Part shown: positions 54,538 through 63,960 of the stretch, in pieces
How positions within the stretch are numbered: the first letter of the stretch is position 1
How the letters are laid out: each line of letters starts with the position of its first letter
From: Mucilaginibacter sp. 44-25
GTDB lineage: Bacteria; Bacteroidota; Bacteroidia; Sphingobacteriales; Sphingobacteriaceae
NCBI GenBank assembly: GCA_001898335.1
Contig: MKTS01000013.1
Coordinates: forward strand, 248,001 to 312,000
Direction of reading: 5' to 3'
Length of the DNA: 64,000 nt
Program-made: the position numbers and the translations under genes
The notes under the pieces: generated by a model
The model's input: the letters and a program-made list of their open reading frames with translations, nothing else
Database searches by the model: none
What the model was told of the DNA's origin: nothing

Positions 54538-54658
54538 CCTGCCCCCTCTCTGCTGCGCAAAGAGGGTGTTGTAGCTTTACAGGTTAATATAATTCCTCAT
54601 CCTCTTTTCGCGCAGCGAAGAGAGGGTCGGCGAGCGGAGCGACGCCGGGGTGAGTTGG
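54538..54658. repeat. GC-rich palindromic intergenic repeat
   Basis: The gap after the glycosylase gene contains a CCCTCT...AGAGGG hairpin (54544-54566), a larger CCTCT-N-TTCGC/GCGAA-N-AGAGG hairpin (54601-54625), a GGCG...CGCC hairpin (from 54629), and a GGGGTGAG end. Related REP-like or MITE-like repeats are frequent in bacterial genomes. No gene is present. Confidence 0.6.
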
Positions 54659-54710
54659 CCTAAACCATTTCCCCTACCCGTTGTTATGCTAAAAGTAAAA
54701 CTTAAAAGCT

Positions 54711-54899
54711 ATGAGAACCATTCATGTAACCGGCAACCCCGAAACACTTACCGCCATAATGATCCCTAAAACAGAACCCGAATTTCACGATCATGAGGTA
54801 GTGCGTATCGTATCAACAGACCATAACGCAACTGTAGAAAAGGCTATCTTCCGCATTGTTGATGGCGGCGAGGATAAATGGGAACTGCAATTTGAATAG
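54711..54899 (+). CDS. small hypothetical protein
   Basis: This 62-residue acidic protein (MRTIHVTGNPETLTA...) has no signal peptide or metal motif and a beta-strand-rich look. I do not recognise a family, but it begins at an ATG after a purine-rich leader and ends just before a clean terminator, which supports it as a real gene. Confidence 0.6.
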   Translation: MRTIHVTGNPETLTAIMIPKTEPEFHDHEVVRIVSTDHNATVEKAIFRIVDGGEDKWELQFE

Positions 54900-54927
54900 T
54901 ACAGCACTCAAAGAAACATAAACAACC

Positions 54928-54952
54928 AAGGGGCATACAAGCCCCTTTTTAT
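54928..54952 (+). terminator. Rho-independent terminator after the small gene
   Basis: AAGGGGC (54928-54934) and GCCCCTT (54941-54947) form a 7-bp GC-rich stem with a 6-nt loop, followed by a T tract, 29 bp after the stop codon. Confidence 0.85.
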
Positions 54953-54973
54953 ATTTAATTAAAAACCGGCTGG

Positions 54974-56263
54974 CTATTCCGCCTCAATTTTGGAGTGCTT
55001 TTGTGTATCCTTCATCAACCAGTATACGCTTAGCGAGATACCGATACACAGCGTTACATACCAGTAAAACCATTCCTCGTGGTGCTGCGCTTTAAATAAC
55101 AGGGCGATATATTCGGCAGAACCACCAAAAACAGATACCGCTATGGCATAAGGAAAACCTACGCCCAAAGCCCGGATATGTGCGGGAAAAAGTTCCGCCT
55201 TTACCACAGCGTTAATGGCGGTATAATTACTTACTACCATAAGCGCCAGCATAATTAATGTAAAAGCCAGCCAGAAATTCAGCGTGTTACTTAAAAAGGT
55301 AAGGATAGGGATAGTGGTTAGCACTCCTAAAATACCAAACGCTTTGAGCATGGGTTTACGCCCGATACGGTCTGACACGTAGCCATACAGCGGCTGCAGC
55401 AGCATAAATACTACAAGCGTTAACGTAGATATCAGCGTAGCATCTGTTTTATTAAAACCGCTGGTGTTTACCAGAAATTTTTGCATGTAAGTGGTAAAAG
55501 TATAAAAGGCTATGGTGCCGCCCAGCGTAAGCCCTATTACGGTCAACACCTCGCGCGGGTGTCCGGCAAGCGCTTTTAGGGTACCGCGGAGTTCGGGGCG
55601 TTTTGCATCATCGCTAAACGTGGCCGATTCCTGCAAGGTACGGCGCAGGTACATCACCACAATGGCTAAAACAGCGCCTATGGCAAAAGGGATGCGCCAG
55701 CCCCAGCTATGCAATTGCTCTTCGGTTAAGAAAACCCTTTGCAATAATACCAGTACACCTAATGCCAGCAGCTGCCCCATTATAAGCGTAACGTATTGAA
55801 AACTGGAATAAAAGCCACGGTTCTTTTTATCGGCCATCTCGCTCAGGTAAGTTGCGCTGGTACCATATTCGCCGCCAACGCTTATACCTTGTAACATGCG
55901 TGCCAGCACCAGTATAATGGGCGCGGCAATGCTGATTTGTTTATAGCCCGGAGTAATAGCAATTACCAAAGAGCCAACACTCATTAATAATACTGAAAAG
56001 GTAAGCGCTTTTTTTCGGCCGTACTTATCGGCAAAGGTACCCATGAGCCATCCGCCAATGGGGCGCATCAGGAAACCAAGGGCAAAAATACCTGCGGTGT
56101 TCAGCAATTGCGCCGTCTGGCTGCCTTTAGGAAAGAACGCGCCGGCAAAGTACAGGGAAAAGGCCGAATATACATACCAATCATACCACTCTACCAGGTT
56201 GCCCAGCGAACCGCCGATGATTGACCATAAACGGCTTTGAGTACTTGGCGTAGGAACAGGCAT
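54974..56263 (-). CDS. MFS transporter, metabolite:H+ symporter (KgtP/ProP-like) family
   Basis: The ATG at 56263 gives 429 residues with twelve membrane helices. The first loop has the MHS-type signature GNLVEWYDWYVYSAFSLYF (about 18-36) and the RPIGGWLMGTFADKYGRKKAL motif (about 65-85); a second DRIGRKPML repeat lies in the middle loop. Family members take up 2-oxoglutarate, citrate, proline/betaine or shikimate; the substrate here is unknown. It is divergent from the DUF2851 gene. Confidence 0.9.
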   Translation of the reverse strand: MPVPTPSTQSRLWSIIGGSLGNLVEWYDWYVYSAFSLYFAGAFFPKGSQTAQLLNTAGIFALGFLMRPIGGWLMGTFADKYGRKKALTFSVLLMSVGSLVIAITPGYKQISIAAPIILVLARMLQGISVGGEYGTSATYLSEMADKKNRGFYSSFQYVTLIMGQLLALGVLVLLQRVFLTEEQLHSWGWRIPFAIGAVLAIVVMYLRRTLQESATFSDDAKRPELRGTLKALAGHPREVLTVIGLTLGGTIAFYTFTTYMQKFLVNTSGFNKTDATLISTLTLVVFMLLQPLYGYVSDRIGRKPMLKAFGILGVLTTIPILTFLSNTLNFWLAFTLIMLALMVVSNYTAINAVVKAELFPAHIRALGVGFPYAIAVSVFGGSAEYIALLFKAQHHEEWFYWYVTLCIGISLSVYWLMKDTQKHSKIEAE

Positions 56264-56348
56264 ATAATTGGTGGTTTTAAGCCGCAAGATAGAAATCATT
56301 CCGTCAATTTTGACCATGCCGGTTAACACATTTTGCTTATATTACCTC

Positions 56349-57635
56349 ATGCTTTTTACAGAGGACTTTTTGCATTACGTATGGCAGTTCAGGCTGTTTA
56401 ACCGCATTAACCTGCGCACCACCGAAGGCGAAGAACTCGAGATCTTATCCGTTGGCCTGCATAATACCCATGCAGGGCCCGATTTTCAGAACGCACGGGT
56501 GCGTGTTGGCGATACCGTATGGGCGGGCAATGCCGAACTGCATATCTCCTCATCGGAATGGGAAAAACACGGCCATAGCGCAGATGGCGCATACGATAAC
56601 GTGATATTGCATGTAGTGTATAACGATGACATGCCCCTACTGCGTGCTGATGGCAAACGGGTACCCACACTGGAATTAAAAGACCGCATATCGGCAGAGT
56701 TGTATAACCGCTACCACGGCCTGGTATTTGGCAACCAAAGCATTATACCCTGTGAGGGATCCATCAAACATGTTGACGGGCTTACTATGCAAAACTGGCT
56801 CACCCGGATATTGGTTGAGCGACTGGAAAAACGCTCACAGGCGGTGATAGCCGCCCTGCAACATAATCGGGGCGATTGGGAGGAAACTTTTTACCAGTAC
56901 TTGGCGGCCAATTTTGGCTTTAAGGTAAACGCCCTGCCTTTTGAGCTTTTGGCCAAATCGCTGCCACAACAGTTGCTGGCTAAGCACAAGAACAGCCCCT
57001 TACAGATAGAAGCGCTCATATTTGGGCAGGCGGGTTTTCTGGAAATGGAACAGGAGGATGATTATCCGCGCAGCCTGCAAGCCGAGTACCAGTTCCTGCG
57101 GAAGAAATACCAGCTTACCCCGGTTGATAATCACCTATGGAAATTCCTGCGGATGCGCCCGCAAAATTTCCCCACCATCAGGCTGGCGCAGTTCGCGGCG
57201 CTGGTGGCAAAATCAAACCATTTATTCTCGGGGATATTAGAAGCCAAAGAGATAAGCGAATTAAGAGGCCTGTTTGCCAATATACCCGTTAACCCCTATT
57301 GGGAAACGCATTACCGGTTTAATAAAGAAAGTAAGCCGTCTGCCAAAACACTGGGCGCATCATCCATTGACACCCTACTGCTCAATACAGTAGCTTTGTT
57401 CCTGTTTTGTTACGGAAAGCATTTATCCTTGCAGCACTACGTAAGCCGGGCCTTAAAATTGCTGGAAAGTTTACCTGCCGAACAAAACAATATTACGGAT
57501 GATTTTGTTAACTTAGGATTGAAAATAGGTTCGGCGTTTGAATCACAGGCACTGCTCGAACTAAAAAACAACTATTGCAATCATAAGAAATGCCTGCAGT
57601 GCGGCGTTGGTATTAAAATATTAAAACCGGCATAA
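56349..57635 (+). CDS. DUF2851 family protein
   Basis: This 428-residue protein matches DUF2851, conserved in Bacteroidota and of unknown function. The ATG at 56349 gives the family N-terminus (MLFTEDFLHYVWQFRLF); the frame opens 27 codons earlier but overlaps the divergent MFS leader. Conserved stretches are LHNTHAGPDFQNARV (about 36-50) and WAGNAELHISSSEWEKHGH (about 57-75). A Cys cluster near the end (CNHKKCLQCGVG) may bind metal. A PspC-like gene follows 1 bp after the stop. Confidence 0.85.
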   Translation: MLFTEDFLHYVWQFRLFNRINLRTTEGEELEILSVGLHNTHAGPDFQNARVRVGDTVWAGNAELHISSSEWEKHGHSADGAYDNVILHVVYNDDMPLLRADGKRVPTLELKDRISAELYNRYHGLVFGNQSIIPCEGSIKHVDGLTMQNWLTRILVERLEKRSQAVIAALQHNRGDWEETFYQYLAANFGFKVNALPFELLAKSLPQQLLAKHKNSPLQIEALIFGQAGFLEMEQEDDYPRSLQAEYQFLRKKYQLTPVDNHLWKFLRMRPQNFPTIRLAQFAALVAKSNHLFSGILEAKEISELRGLFANIPVNPYWETHYRFNKESKPSAKTLGASSIDTLLLNTVALFLFCYGKHLSLQHYVSRALKLLESLPAEQNNITDDFVNLGLKIGSAFESQALLELKNNYCNHKKCLQCGVGIKILKPA

Positions 57636-57636
57636 T

Positions 57637-57858
57637 ATGTTACAGCAGATCATTACCTTTTTTGAGCGTTACTCTTTTGGGGTATGTACTTACCTCGGTG
57701 AGCGCTTTAACGTATCTATAGCTAAAATAAGGCTGTTTTTTATTTACTCATCCTTTTTAGCCGTGGGTTTCCCGCTGGTATTTTATTTTTTTGCCGGCAT
57801 TGTGCTGGATATCCGTAATTACGTAAAACGTAAACGCACCCGCGTGCTGGATATGTAA
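57637..57858 (+). CDS. PspC-domain small membrane protein
   Basis: This 73-residue protein consists of a PspC domain: a short amphipathic N-terminus (GVCTYLGERFNVS), one or two membrane helices (about 30-58) and a basic tail (KRKRTR). It is cotranscribed with the DUF2851 gene (1-bp gap). PspC proteins are linked to envelope stress; no regulator or PspA is nearby. Confidence 0.85.
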   Translation: MLQQIITFFERYSFGVCTYLGERFNVSIAKIRLFFIYSSFLAVGFPLVFYFFAGIVLDIRNYVKRKRTRVLDM

Positions 57859-57890
57859 TCACGGAATTCCGGTAATTAGCCTATCAGCAC

Positions 57891-58562
57891 TTATCTCAGG
57901 TCAACCAGTTCGGCTTTAGGGTATGCCTTTTTGTTAAAGGTGAAAGCGTTATCCCCTACCTTAACATTCGGCGTAAAACCACGCAAGGTGTAAGTGTAAT
58001 TACTGCCGTTCTTATCAAATATCTGGGCGCTGTATAACTGGTTCTTCACTTTGTCAATCATCAGCCTTACCTTAAAGTAGCTTGATTTTTCGCTGGTAGG
58101 TGTAAGATCAACTACCTGATAGGTTTTGCCGCCTGCTTTCTGCATACCAGTATAAATATATTTATAGCCATTCTCGTAAATAGTGAACAGCTTACCGGGA
58201 TTAAAGCCTTCATCGCTGTTATCGGCATTGCTTAGCTGTACTTCATTGGCATCTTTAAGGTAGGTCCACTGGCTTTTACCATCGCTGATGATCTCCTGGC
58301 TGATGCTTTTTGTGCCGGGCTCATAAATAGTCACCTTATACTGGTTGGTTTTTGAGCGGGACACCAGCGTACCGTTCTGCGTTTGCTTAATATTTGCCTG
58401 TTGGTTATCCACGGTTAGCGAAAAATCAGTTTTTACGGCATCATAGGCACGATATTGTTTACTTAATTTATTGAGGATCACTTTCGCGTCGGCATCCTTT
58501 TGTGCGAACGCGGTGGTGAGAGATAGAACCGATATAAACAGGCAGAAGAAAAACTTTTTCAT
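57891..58562 (-). CDS. lolA: outer-membrane lipoprotein carrier protein LolA
   Basis: LolA ferries lipoproteins across the periplasm. The ATG at 58562 gives 223 residues with a signal peptide (about 1-20, ending TAFAQ). The LolA half-barrel is recognisable by FSLTVDNQQANIKQTQNGTL (about 47-66) and YEPGTKSISQEIISDGKSQWTYL (about 85-107). It lies 74 bp after ftsK on the same strand and may share its transcript. Confidence 0.85.
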   Translation of the reverse strand: MKKFFFCLFISVLSLTTAFAQKDADAKVILNKLSKQYRAYDAVKTDFSLTVDNQQANIKQTQNGTLVSRSKTNQYKVTIYEPGTKSISQEIISDGKSQWTYLKDANEVQLSNADNSDEGFNPGKLFTIYENGYKYIYTGMQKAGGKTYQVVDLTPTSEKSSYFKVRLMIDKVKNQLYSAQIFDKNGSNYTYTLRGFTPNVKVGDNAFTFNKKAYPKAELVDLR

Positions 58563-58636
58563 GTTTGGTAAATTAAAAAGCATACTGATAACCGCTATGC
58601 TTTACAATAGTTTAGAGTGGCGGCAGATAAATTGGT

Positions 58637-61228
58637 TTAATCGCGCGGTTTTTGCAATTCTTCCAGGTGGCGCTCCAGGCTGTACTCATCAGGGAACAGT
58701 ACATCGCGTGCTTTGCTCCCCTCAAACGGGCCAACTATGCCAGCGGCTTCCAACTGGTCGATGATACGGCCGGCTCGATTATAGCCCAGCTTCATTTTAC
58801 GCTGAATTAAAGATGTAGAGCCCTGCTGGTGCAATACGATCAGCCTCGCCGCATCCTCAAACATCGGGTCACGGTCATCAGGGTCATATTCTTTAGGGCT
58901 GCTTCCGGCTTCGCCGTCGCCCACATATTCGGGCAGCATCAACGCGGTAGGATAACCACGCTGGTTGCCAATAAAGTCGGATATTTTTTCTACTTCGGGC
59001 GTATCTACAAAGGCGCACTGCAAACGTATCAGGTCACTGCCGGTTGAAAGCAGCATATCCCCACGGCCAATTAACTGGTCGGCTCCACCTGCATCCAAAA
59101 TAGTACGCGAGTCGATCTTTGACAACACCCTGAATGCCAGCCTTGCAGGGAAGTTAGCTTTAATAGTACCCGTAATTACGTTAACCGACGGCCTTTGCGT
59201 AGCAATAACCAGGTGTATCCCCACCGCACGGGCCAACTGTGCCAAACGGGCTATAGGCTGCTCTACCTCTTTACCGGCGGTCATCATCAGGTCGGCAAAC
59301 TCATCAATTACCAGCACAATGAATGGCAGGTAACGGTGTTTCTCCGGATCGCTTATTTTGCGGTTAACATATTTGGCGTTATACTCTTTCAGGTTACGTA
59401 CCTGCGCGTCTTTCAGCAGGTCGTACCGTTGGTCCATCTCAATACAAAGCGAGTTAAGGGTGTTCACCACTTTCTTGGTATCGGTGATGATAGCATCGCT
59501 TTCATCGGGCAATTTAGCCAGGAAGTGGCGTTCTATCTTACGGAAAAGCGTCAGCTCTACCTTTTTAGGGTCAACCAATACAAATTTTAACTCCGCGGGG
59601 TGGCGTTTGTACAGTAACGATACCAATATAGCATTAATACCCACCGATTTACCCTGGCCCGTAGCACCCGCAACCAGTAAGTGGGGCATTTTGGCGAGGT
59701 CGGCAATAAACACCTCGTTGGATATGGTTTTACCCAGGGCTATAGGCAGGTCCATCGTGTTGCTCTGCCATTTCTCGGTAGCCAGTACCGAGCGCATGGA
59801 AACCATTTCGGGGTTTTGGTTAGGCACCTCAATACCAATAGTACCCTTACCCGGCATAGGCGCAATAATACGTATACCCAAAGCGGCAAGGCTCAGCGCG
59901 ATATCATCCTCCAGGTTCTTGATCTTGGAGATACGCACCCCAGGCGCGGGGATAATTTCATATAGCGTAACTGTTGGGCCAATGGTGGCCTTTATCTTAT
60001 CTATCTCAATATTATAATGATTGAGCGTTTCAACGATCTTGTTCTTATTGGCTTCCAGTTCGTCGGCATTAACCGAGATCTTGGCCGAACCGTGGTTCTC
60101 CAGCAGGTCAAGCGTTGGCAGCTGGTATTGCGATAGCTCCAGTTTATGGTCATACATGCCAAACTGTTCTACCAGGCTCTTAGCTTTATCGTCGTCGCTC
60201 TTTTCGATGTTCATTACCGGCGTTGGGCGTTCCACGTCAATAGTAAGCGGTATTTCTGTTTCCTCTTCTACCTCCTGCATAGCGGTTACTCCCGGTGTAA
60301 GCACTACGGGCTCATGCAGTACATTAGCCGTTACGGGCACTATGTGCTGCTGCCGTACCGGCTCCACCATTGCTTCTGCGGCGGCTTCCGCGGCCAGCAT
60401 GTCCTTAATGCGGTTATTGGCGCCATTGCGCGGCCACTCTACCGGGATGGATATTTCCTCATCAACCAGTTCAACCGGCTCGGGCGCTATCACAGGTGCT
60501 ACATCAGGGTTAAGCTTTTCTTTACGGGCGGGCAGTTTAAAATCGATGTTATAGGCAATTACCAGCACGGTGAGCGCCAGGAAAATGAGCAGGAAACCCG
60601 TGCCCGACTGCCCTATCTGCGCGGCCAGTAAACGGTTGGTCCAAAAACCGAAGTTCCCTTCCAGGAAATGCGGATAATCAATAATAAAGGCGTGTACAAA
60701 CCCTATAGCTACTGAAATGAACACAATGCTGAACAGCGTATACGCCAGCATTTTACTCACCGAGAATAGCCTGATCTTGAACAGCAGGCGATAGCCGATA
60801 ATAAAGAATATAAACACAAACAGGAATGACGCTACCCCAAACCACTCAAAAATGAACTGGTTGGATAGCAGCGCGCCAAATTTACCCAGCCAGTTATCCA
60901 CCATGGGGTTAGCTACTCCGTTCTCCATGAGCTCTTTGGTGGTTTTAAACAGGTTGCCCCAGCCACCATTGGCCTTTGATACATAGCTTTGGTCCTGCTG
61001 CCAGGTAAACAAATACGAAGTAAAAGCGATAAGAAAGAAAACCGACAACACCAGGAAGAAAAGCCCCAATATTTTTACGGCACGGCCGTCGCGCAGGTCA
61101 AAAAGAGGCAAACGCTCGGCTTGCTGCTGCCTTACCTGGCGCTCACGCGGTGCTTTTTCGCCGGGTTTACGTGGCTGATTTTCGTCCTTGAAGCTGTTTG
61201 ATCTAAATTGATTTCCTTTAACCGGCAT
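58637..61228 (-). CDS. ftsK: DNA translocase FtsK
   Basis: FtsK pumps DNA at the division site for chromosome dimer resolution. The 863-residue protein has four membrane helices (about 52-72, 128-150, 160-182, 209-227), an acidic linker, an alpha domain from about 340, Walker A GATGQGKS (521-528), Walker B FIVLVIDEFADLMM near 640, and a C-terminal winged-helix gamma domain (about 795-863, SLIQRKMKLGYNRAGRIIDQLE). A TATATTTG promoter lies 20 nt upstream. Confidence 0.97.
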   Translation of the reverse strand: MPVKGNQFRSNSFKDENQPRKPGEKAPRERQVRQQQAERLPLFDLRDGRAVKILGLFFLVLSVFFLIAFTSYLFTWQQDQSYVSKANGGWGNLFKTTKELMENGVANPMVDNWLGKFGALLSNQFIFEWFGVASFLFVFIFFIIGYRLLFKIRLFSVSKMLAYTLFSIVFISVAIGFVHAFIIDYPHFLEGNFGFWTNRLLAAQIGQSGTGFLLIFLALTVLVIAYNIDFKLPARKEKLNPDVAPVIAPEPVELVDEEISIPVEWPRNGANNRIKDMLAAEAAAEAMVEPVRQQHIVPVTANVLHEPVVLTPGVTAMQEVEEETEIPLTIDVERPTPVMNIEKSDDDKAKSLVEQFGMYDHKLELSQYQLPTLDLLENHGSAKISVNADELEANKNKIVETLNHYNIEIDKIKATIGPTVTLYEIIPAPGVRISKIKNLEDDIALSLAALGIRIIAPMPGKGTIGIEVPNQNPEMVSMRSVLATEKWQSNTMDLPIALGKTISNEVFIADLAKMPHLLVAGATGQGKSVGINAILVSLLYKRHPAELKFVLVDPKKVELTLFRKIERHFLAKLPDESDAIITDTKKVVNTLNSLCIEMDQRYDLLKDAQVRNLKEYNAKYVNRKISDPEKHRYLPFIVLVIDEFADLMMTAGKEVEQPIARLAQLARAVGIHLVIATQRPSVNVITGTIKANFPARLAFRVLSKIDSRTILDAGGADQLIGRGDMLLSTGSDLIRLQCAFVDTPEVEKISDFIGNQRGYPTALMLPEYVGDGEAGSSPKEYDPDDRDPMFEDAARLIVLHQQGSTSLIQRKMKLGYNRAGRIIDQLEAAGIVGPFEGSKARDVLFPDEYSLERHLEELQKPRD

Positions 61229-61248
61229 CCTTCACTCGTGGTTTTTCG

Positions 61249-61256
61249 CAAATATA
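61249..61256 (-). promoter_or_regulatory. -7 promoter element of ftsK
   Basis: TATATTTG on the - strand matches the Bacteroidota TAnnTTTG consensus and lies 20 nt before the ftsK ATG. Confidence 0.6.
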
Positions 61257-61301
61257 AAGTTATTAGATAAAACAGATATTTTTTAATATTATTGAGATTA
61301 A

Positions 61302-61949
61302 ATGAGCATCGAAGCGCTTGAAGCCTATATTGCCAATGCAGATATTGCTGCCCTTGAGGCCCTGCTTGAACAGCAGCCCGAACTGGCTGTTGCCAAAACC
61401 GCCCTTAATGTTTCGCCGCTCATGCTATCCTGTTATTATAAAAAGCCGGGGGTAACCCGGCTGCTGCTCAGGTACATCACTTCGCCCAATTTGTTTGAAG
61501 CGGCAGCGGCCGGCTTGTTTGACGCGGTCGCCTACCTCGTAAACACCCACCCCAATGAGGCTGATGATCACAACGACGATGGCTTTACCACCCTTGGCCT
61601 GGCCTGCTACTTTGGCCATTATGATATTGCCCGTTACCTGGTACTCAAGGGTGCCGATGTAAATAAACCATCAAACAATGGCTTTAATGTTTACCCACTA
61701 CACTCGGCGGCGGCCGGTAATTACACCAGTACCGCACGCATGCTGATAGAGAGCGGCGCTAATGTGAACGTAAAGCAGGTATCGGGCACTACGCCACTAC
61801 ATTCAGCGGCGCAGAATGGCAATCTCGAACTGCTGATCCTGCTGCTGGAAAACGGCGCACAGGTGGATATCCGTATGGAGGGTGGCAAACTCCCCGCCGA
61901 CCTGGCCCGCGATAAAGGTTTTAATGAGATAGCCGAGATATTGAGTTAA
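61302..61949 (+). CDS. ankyrin-repeat protein
   Basis: This 215-residue cytoplasmic protein is composed of about five to six ankyrin repeats; the clearest are FTTLGLACYFGHYDIARYLV (residues 91-110), the YPLHSAAAGNYTSTARMLIE unit and the TPLHSAAQNGNLELLILLLE unit. The N-terminal units are more divergent. Ankyrin stacks bind partner proteins; the partner is unknown. Divergent from ftsK. Confidence 0.85.
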   Translation: MSIEALEAYIANADIAALEALLEQQPELAVAKTALNVSPLMLSCYYKKPGVTRLLLRYITSPNLFEAAAAGLFDAVAYLVNTHPNEADDHNDDGFTTLGLACYFGHYDIARYLVLKGADVNKPSNNGFNVYPLHSAAAGNYTSTARMLIESGANVNVKQVSGTTPLHSAAQNGNLELLILLLENGAQVDIRMEGGKLPADLARDKGFNEIAEILS

Positions 61950-62060
61950 GCGGATGCTACACCCAAGTGCAAACATCGGTTGGTTAACCCTGTAATAATT
62001 TCCCTTATTGCCGTAACAGGATCCTGTTATGGTACTCTAATATTAAAATATAAACTTATC

Positions 62061-63377
62061 ATGCTCAAAAAAACGCTCGTTTTACTTAGCTTATCCGCCG
62101 CTGTTATGGTAGCTAAAGCACAAAATATTAACAAGGACCGCCTGGACAGTTTGCTGAACACGCTTTCGGCACATAACAAAAGCATGGGCAGCCTGGCCAT
62201 TATGCAAAACGGACAACTGGTATATCAAAAAAGTATAGGTTACGCCGCTGTTGACAGCCCATCCACCATCCCGGCATCGGCTAAAACCAAATACCGTATT
62301 GGCTCCATAAGCAAAATGTTTACCGGGGTAATGGTGATGCAGCTGATAGAGGAAGGCAAACTTTCGCTGGAAACACCACTTGCTAAATTTTATCCGCAAA
62401 TACCAAACGCTGCAAAAATTACCATCGGCATGATGCTAAGCCACCACAGCGGCCTGCATAATTTCACCAATGACCCTGCCTATTTGAGTTACATGACCAA
62501 TCCGCAAACGCATGAACAAATGCTGACCCGTATAGCGGCTATGCCATCAGATTTTGAACCGGGTACCCGGGGTAAATACAGCAATACTAACTTTGTGCTG
62601 CTGAGCTATATTATAGAAAAGATCAGTAATAAACCTTATACCGACCTGGTGAAACAGCGTGTTATCAACAAAGCCGGTTTAAAGGATACCTATTATGGCG
62701 GCAAAACCAACCCGGCTAAAAACGAGGCTTATTCTTACACGTATAGCGGCAAATGGAAAAAGTTTTCGGAAACCGATATGAGCATACCATCGGGCGCGGG
62801 GGCAATGGTATCTACTCCGGCCGATCTGGATAGATTCATCACCGCACTGTTCAATGGCAAATTGGTTAAACCGGAAAGCCTGGCGTTGATGCAAACTATA
62901 AAAGACAGTTTTGGCCTGGCCATGTTTTCAACCGTGATAGAAGGCCAAACTTATTATGGCCACGGCGGCGCTATTGACGCCTATCGTGCCGAACTGGCTT
63001 ATTTACCTCAGCAAAAGCTGGCGGTAAGCTACACCGGGAATGGCGGCAGTTTTGACCCCTCAAACATTATGCAAGGGGTACTTAAAATTTGCTTAAATGC
63101 CCCATACACCATTCCAAACTTTGTAGAAGCTAAGGGGCTGGATAAGTATGCAGGCGTTTACGCCAGCAAACAACTGCCTATCAAAGTCACCATCAAAAAT
63201 GAAGGCAATATCTTAACCGCCCAGGCTACCGGCCAATCGGCGTTCCCGCTGGACGCGACCACTACCGCTGATAGATTTGAATTTGAAAACGCGGGGATTG
63301 TGATGGAGTTTCGCCCTGAAAAGGGTGAGTTCACCCTTAAACAAGGCGGCAAGGAATTTCTGTTTATGAAGGAATAA
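62061..63377 (+). CDS. serine hydrolase, class C beta-lactamase family (secreted)
   Basis: The ATG at 62061 gives 438 residues with a signal peptide (about 1-20, ending AKAQ); the frame opens earlier without a signal. The active-site triad motifs are visible: SISK (about 76-79) in RIGSISKMFTG, YSNTNF near 175 and HGG in YGHGGAID near 295. The last 100 residues form a lipocalin-like or DUF3471-type beta domain. Substrate may be peptides or esters of the cell wall; beta-lactam hydrolysis is not implied. Confidence 0.9.
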   Translation: MLKKTLVLLSLSAAVMVAKAQNINKDRLDSLLNTLSAHNKSMGSLAIMQNGQLVYQKSIGYAAVDSPSTIPASAKTKYRIGSISKMFTGVMVMQLIEEGKLSLETPLAKFYPQIPNAAKITIGMMLSHHSGLHNFTNDPAYLSYMTNPQTHEQMLTRIAAMPSDFEPGTRGKYSNTNFVLLSYIIEKISNKPYTDLVKQRVINKAGLKDTYYGGKTNPAKNEAYSYTYSGKWKKFSETDMSIPSGAGAMVSTPADLDRFITALFNGKLVKPESLALMQTIKDSFGLAMFSTVIEGQTYYGHGGAIDAYRAELAYLPQQKLAVSYTGNGGSFDPSNIMQGVLKICLNAPYTIPNFVEAKGLDKYAGVYASKQLPIKVTIKNEGNILTAQATGQSAFPLDATTTADRFEFENAGIVMEFRPEKGEFTLKQGGKEFLFMKE

Positions 63378-63395
63378 ACCTATCAAATGCCCACA

Positions 63396-63440
63396 AACAA
63401 CAAAGCGATCATGGGTAATTACCATGATCGCTTTGTTGTT
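63396..63440. terminator. bidirectional Rho-independent terminator
   Basis: A 19-bp perfect stem (63396-63414 with 63422-63440, 7-nt loop; GCGATCATGG core, AACAACAAA/TTTGTTGTT arms) lies between the serine hydrolase and the convergent small secreted protein gene and can end both. Confidence 0.93.
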
Positions 63441-63456
63441 ATATAAAATTAAGCTG

Positions 63457-63960
63457 TTACAGCTTAACGGGCTGCTGTGGCTGTGGTATTACCAGGCTAT
63501 GGTTAAATTTGGGGAATATCTGGTCGATAGCTTTTATTGAGCCGCCGTTAAGGTCAAGGAACGACCAGCTTTTACCATTATCGCCGCTAACCGCCAGCAG
63601 GTTACTACTGCCCGAAAAACGGCCCTGTTTAGTTTTCATCACAATAGTTTGCGGCAATAAACAGTGCAGTTCTGTACCTGCCTTATAAAACTTACCGGGT
63701 GTGCCAACTGTGATCTTCTCGAACTTAAAACCCTCCGAGCGCATCTGGTTAAGCCCGGTGGTCATCATCTGCAACATTTTGGTTTTACCGCCACCCATTT
63801 CTACCGCCTTAGGGTAAGTATGGTCTAATACGGTTTTGTAATCGCCCATTAGCAGGGCGTTGGCAACTGTTTGCGCCTGTTTTTTTACAACCGCGGGGCT
63901 TTGCGCTGCAGCAGCCAAAGGCAATATGAGCAGGATAACCACTCTAAGCAAGTACTTCAT
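63457..63960 (-). CDS. hypothetical secreted protein
   Basis: This 167-residue protein has a signal peptide (about 1-19, ending AAAAQ) and a compact alpha/beta domain with a helical first third (VVKKQAQTVANALLMGDYKTVLDHTYP) and a beta-rich rest, including SWSFLDLNGGS. The layout resembles small NTF2-like or DUF3887-type periplasmic proteins, without certain assignment. Nothing was seen in the last 40 bases of the window. Confidence 0.7.
   Translation of the reverse strand: MKYLLRVVILLILPLAAAAQSPAVVKKQAQTVANALLMGDYKTVLDHTYPKAVEMGGGKTKMLQMMTTGLNQMRSEGFKFEKITVGTPGKFYKAGTELHCLLPQTIVMKTKQGRFSGSSNLLAVSGDNGKSWSFLDLNGGSIKAIDQIFPKFNHSLVIPQPQQPVKL

Noticed and set aside
60021..60554. 177-codon Ser-rich open frame on the + strand
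   Set aside because: Antisense to the ftsK linker; its Ser/Thr bias is a codon-mirror effect.
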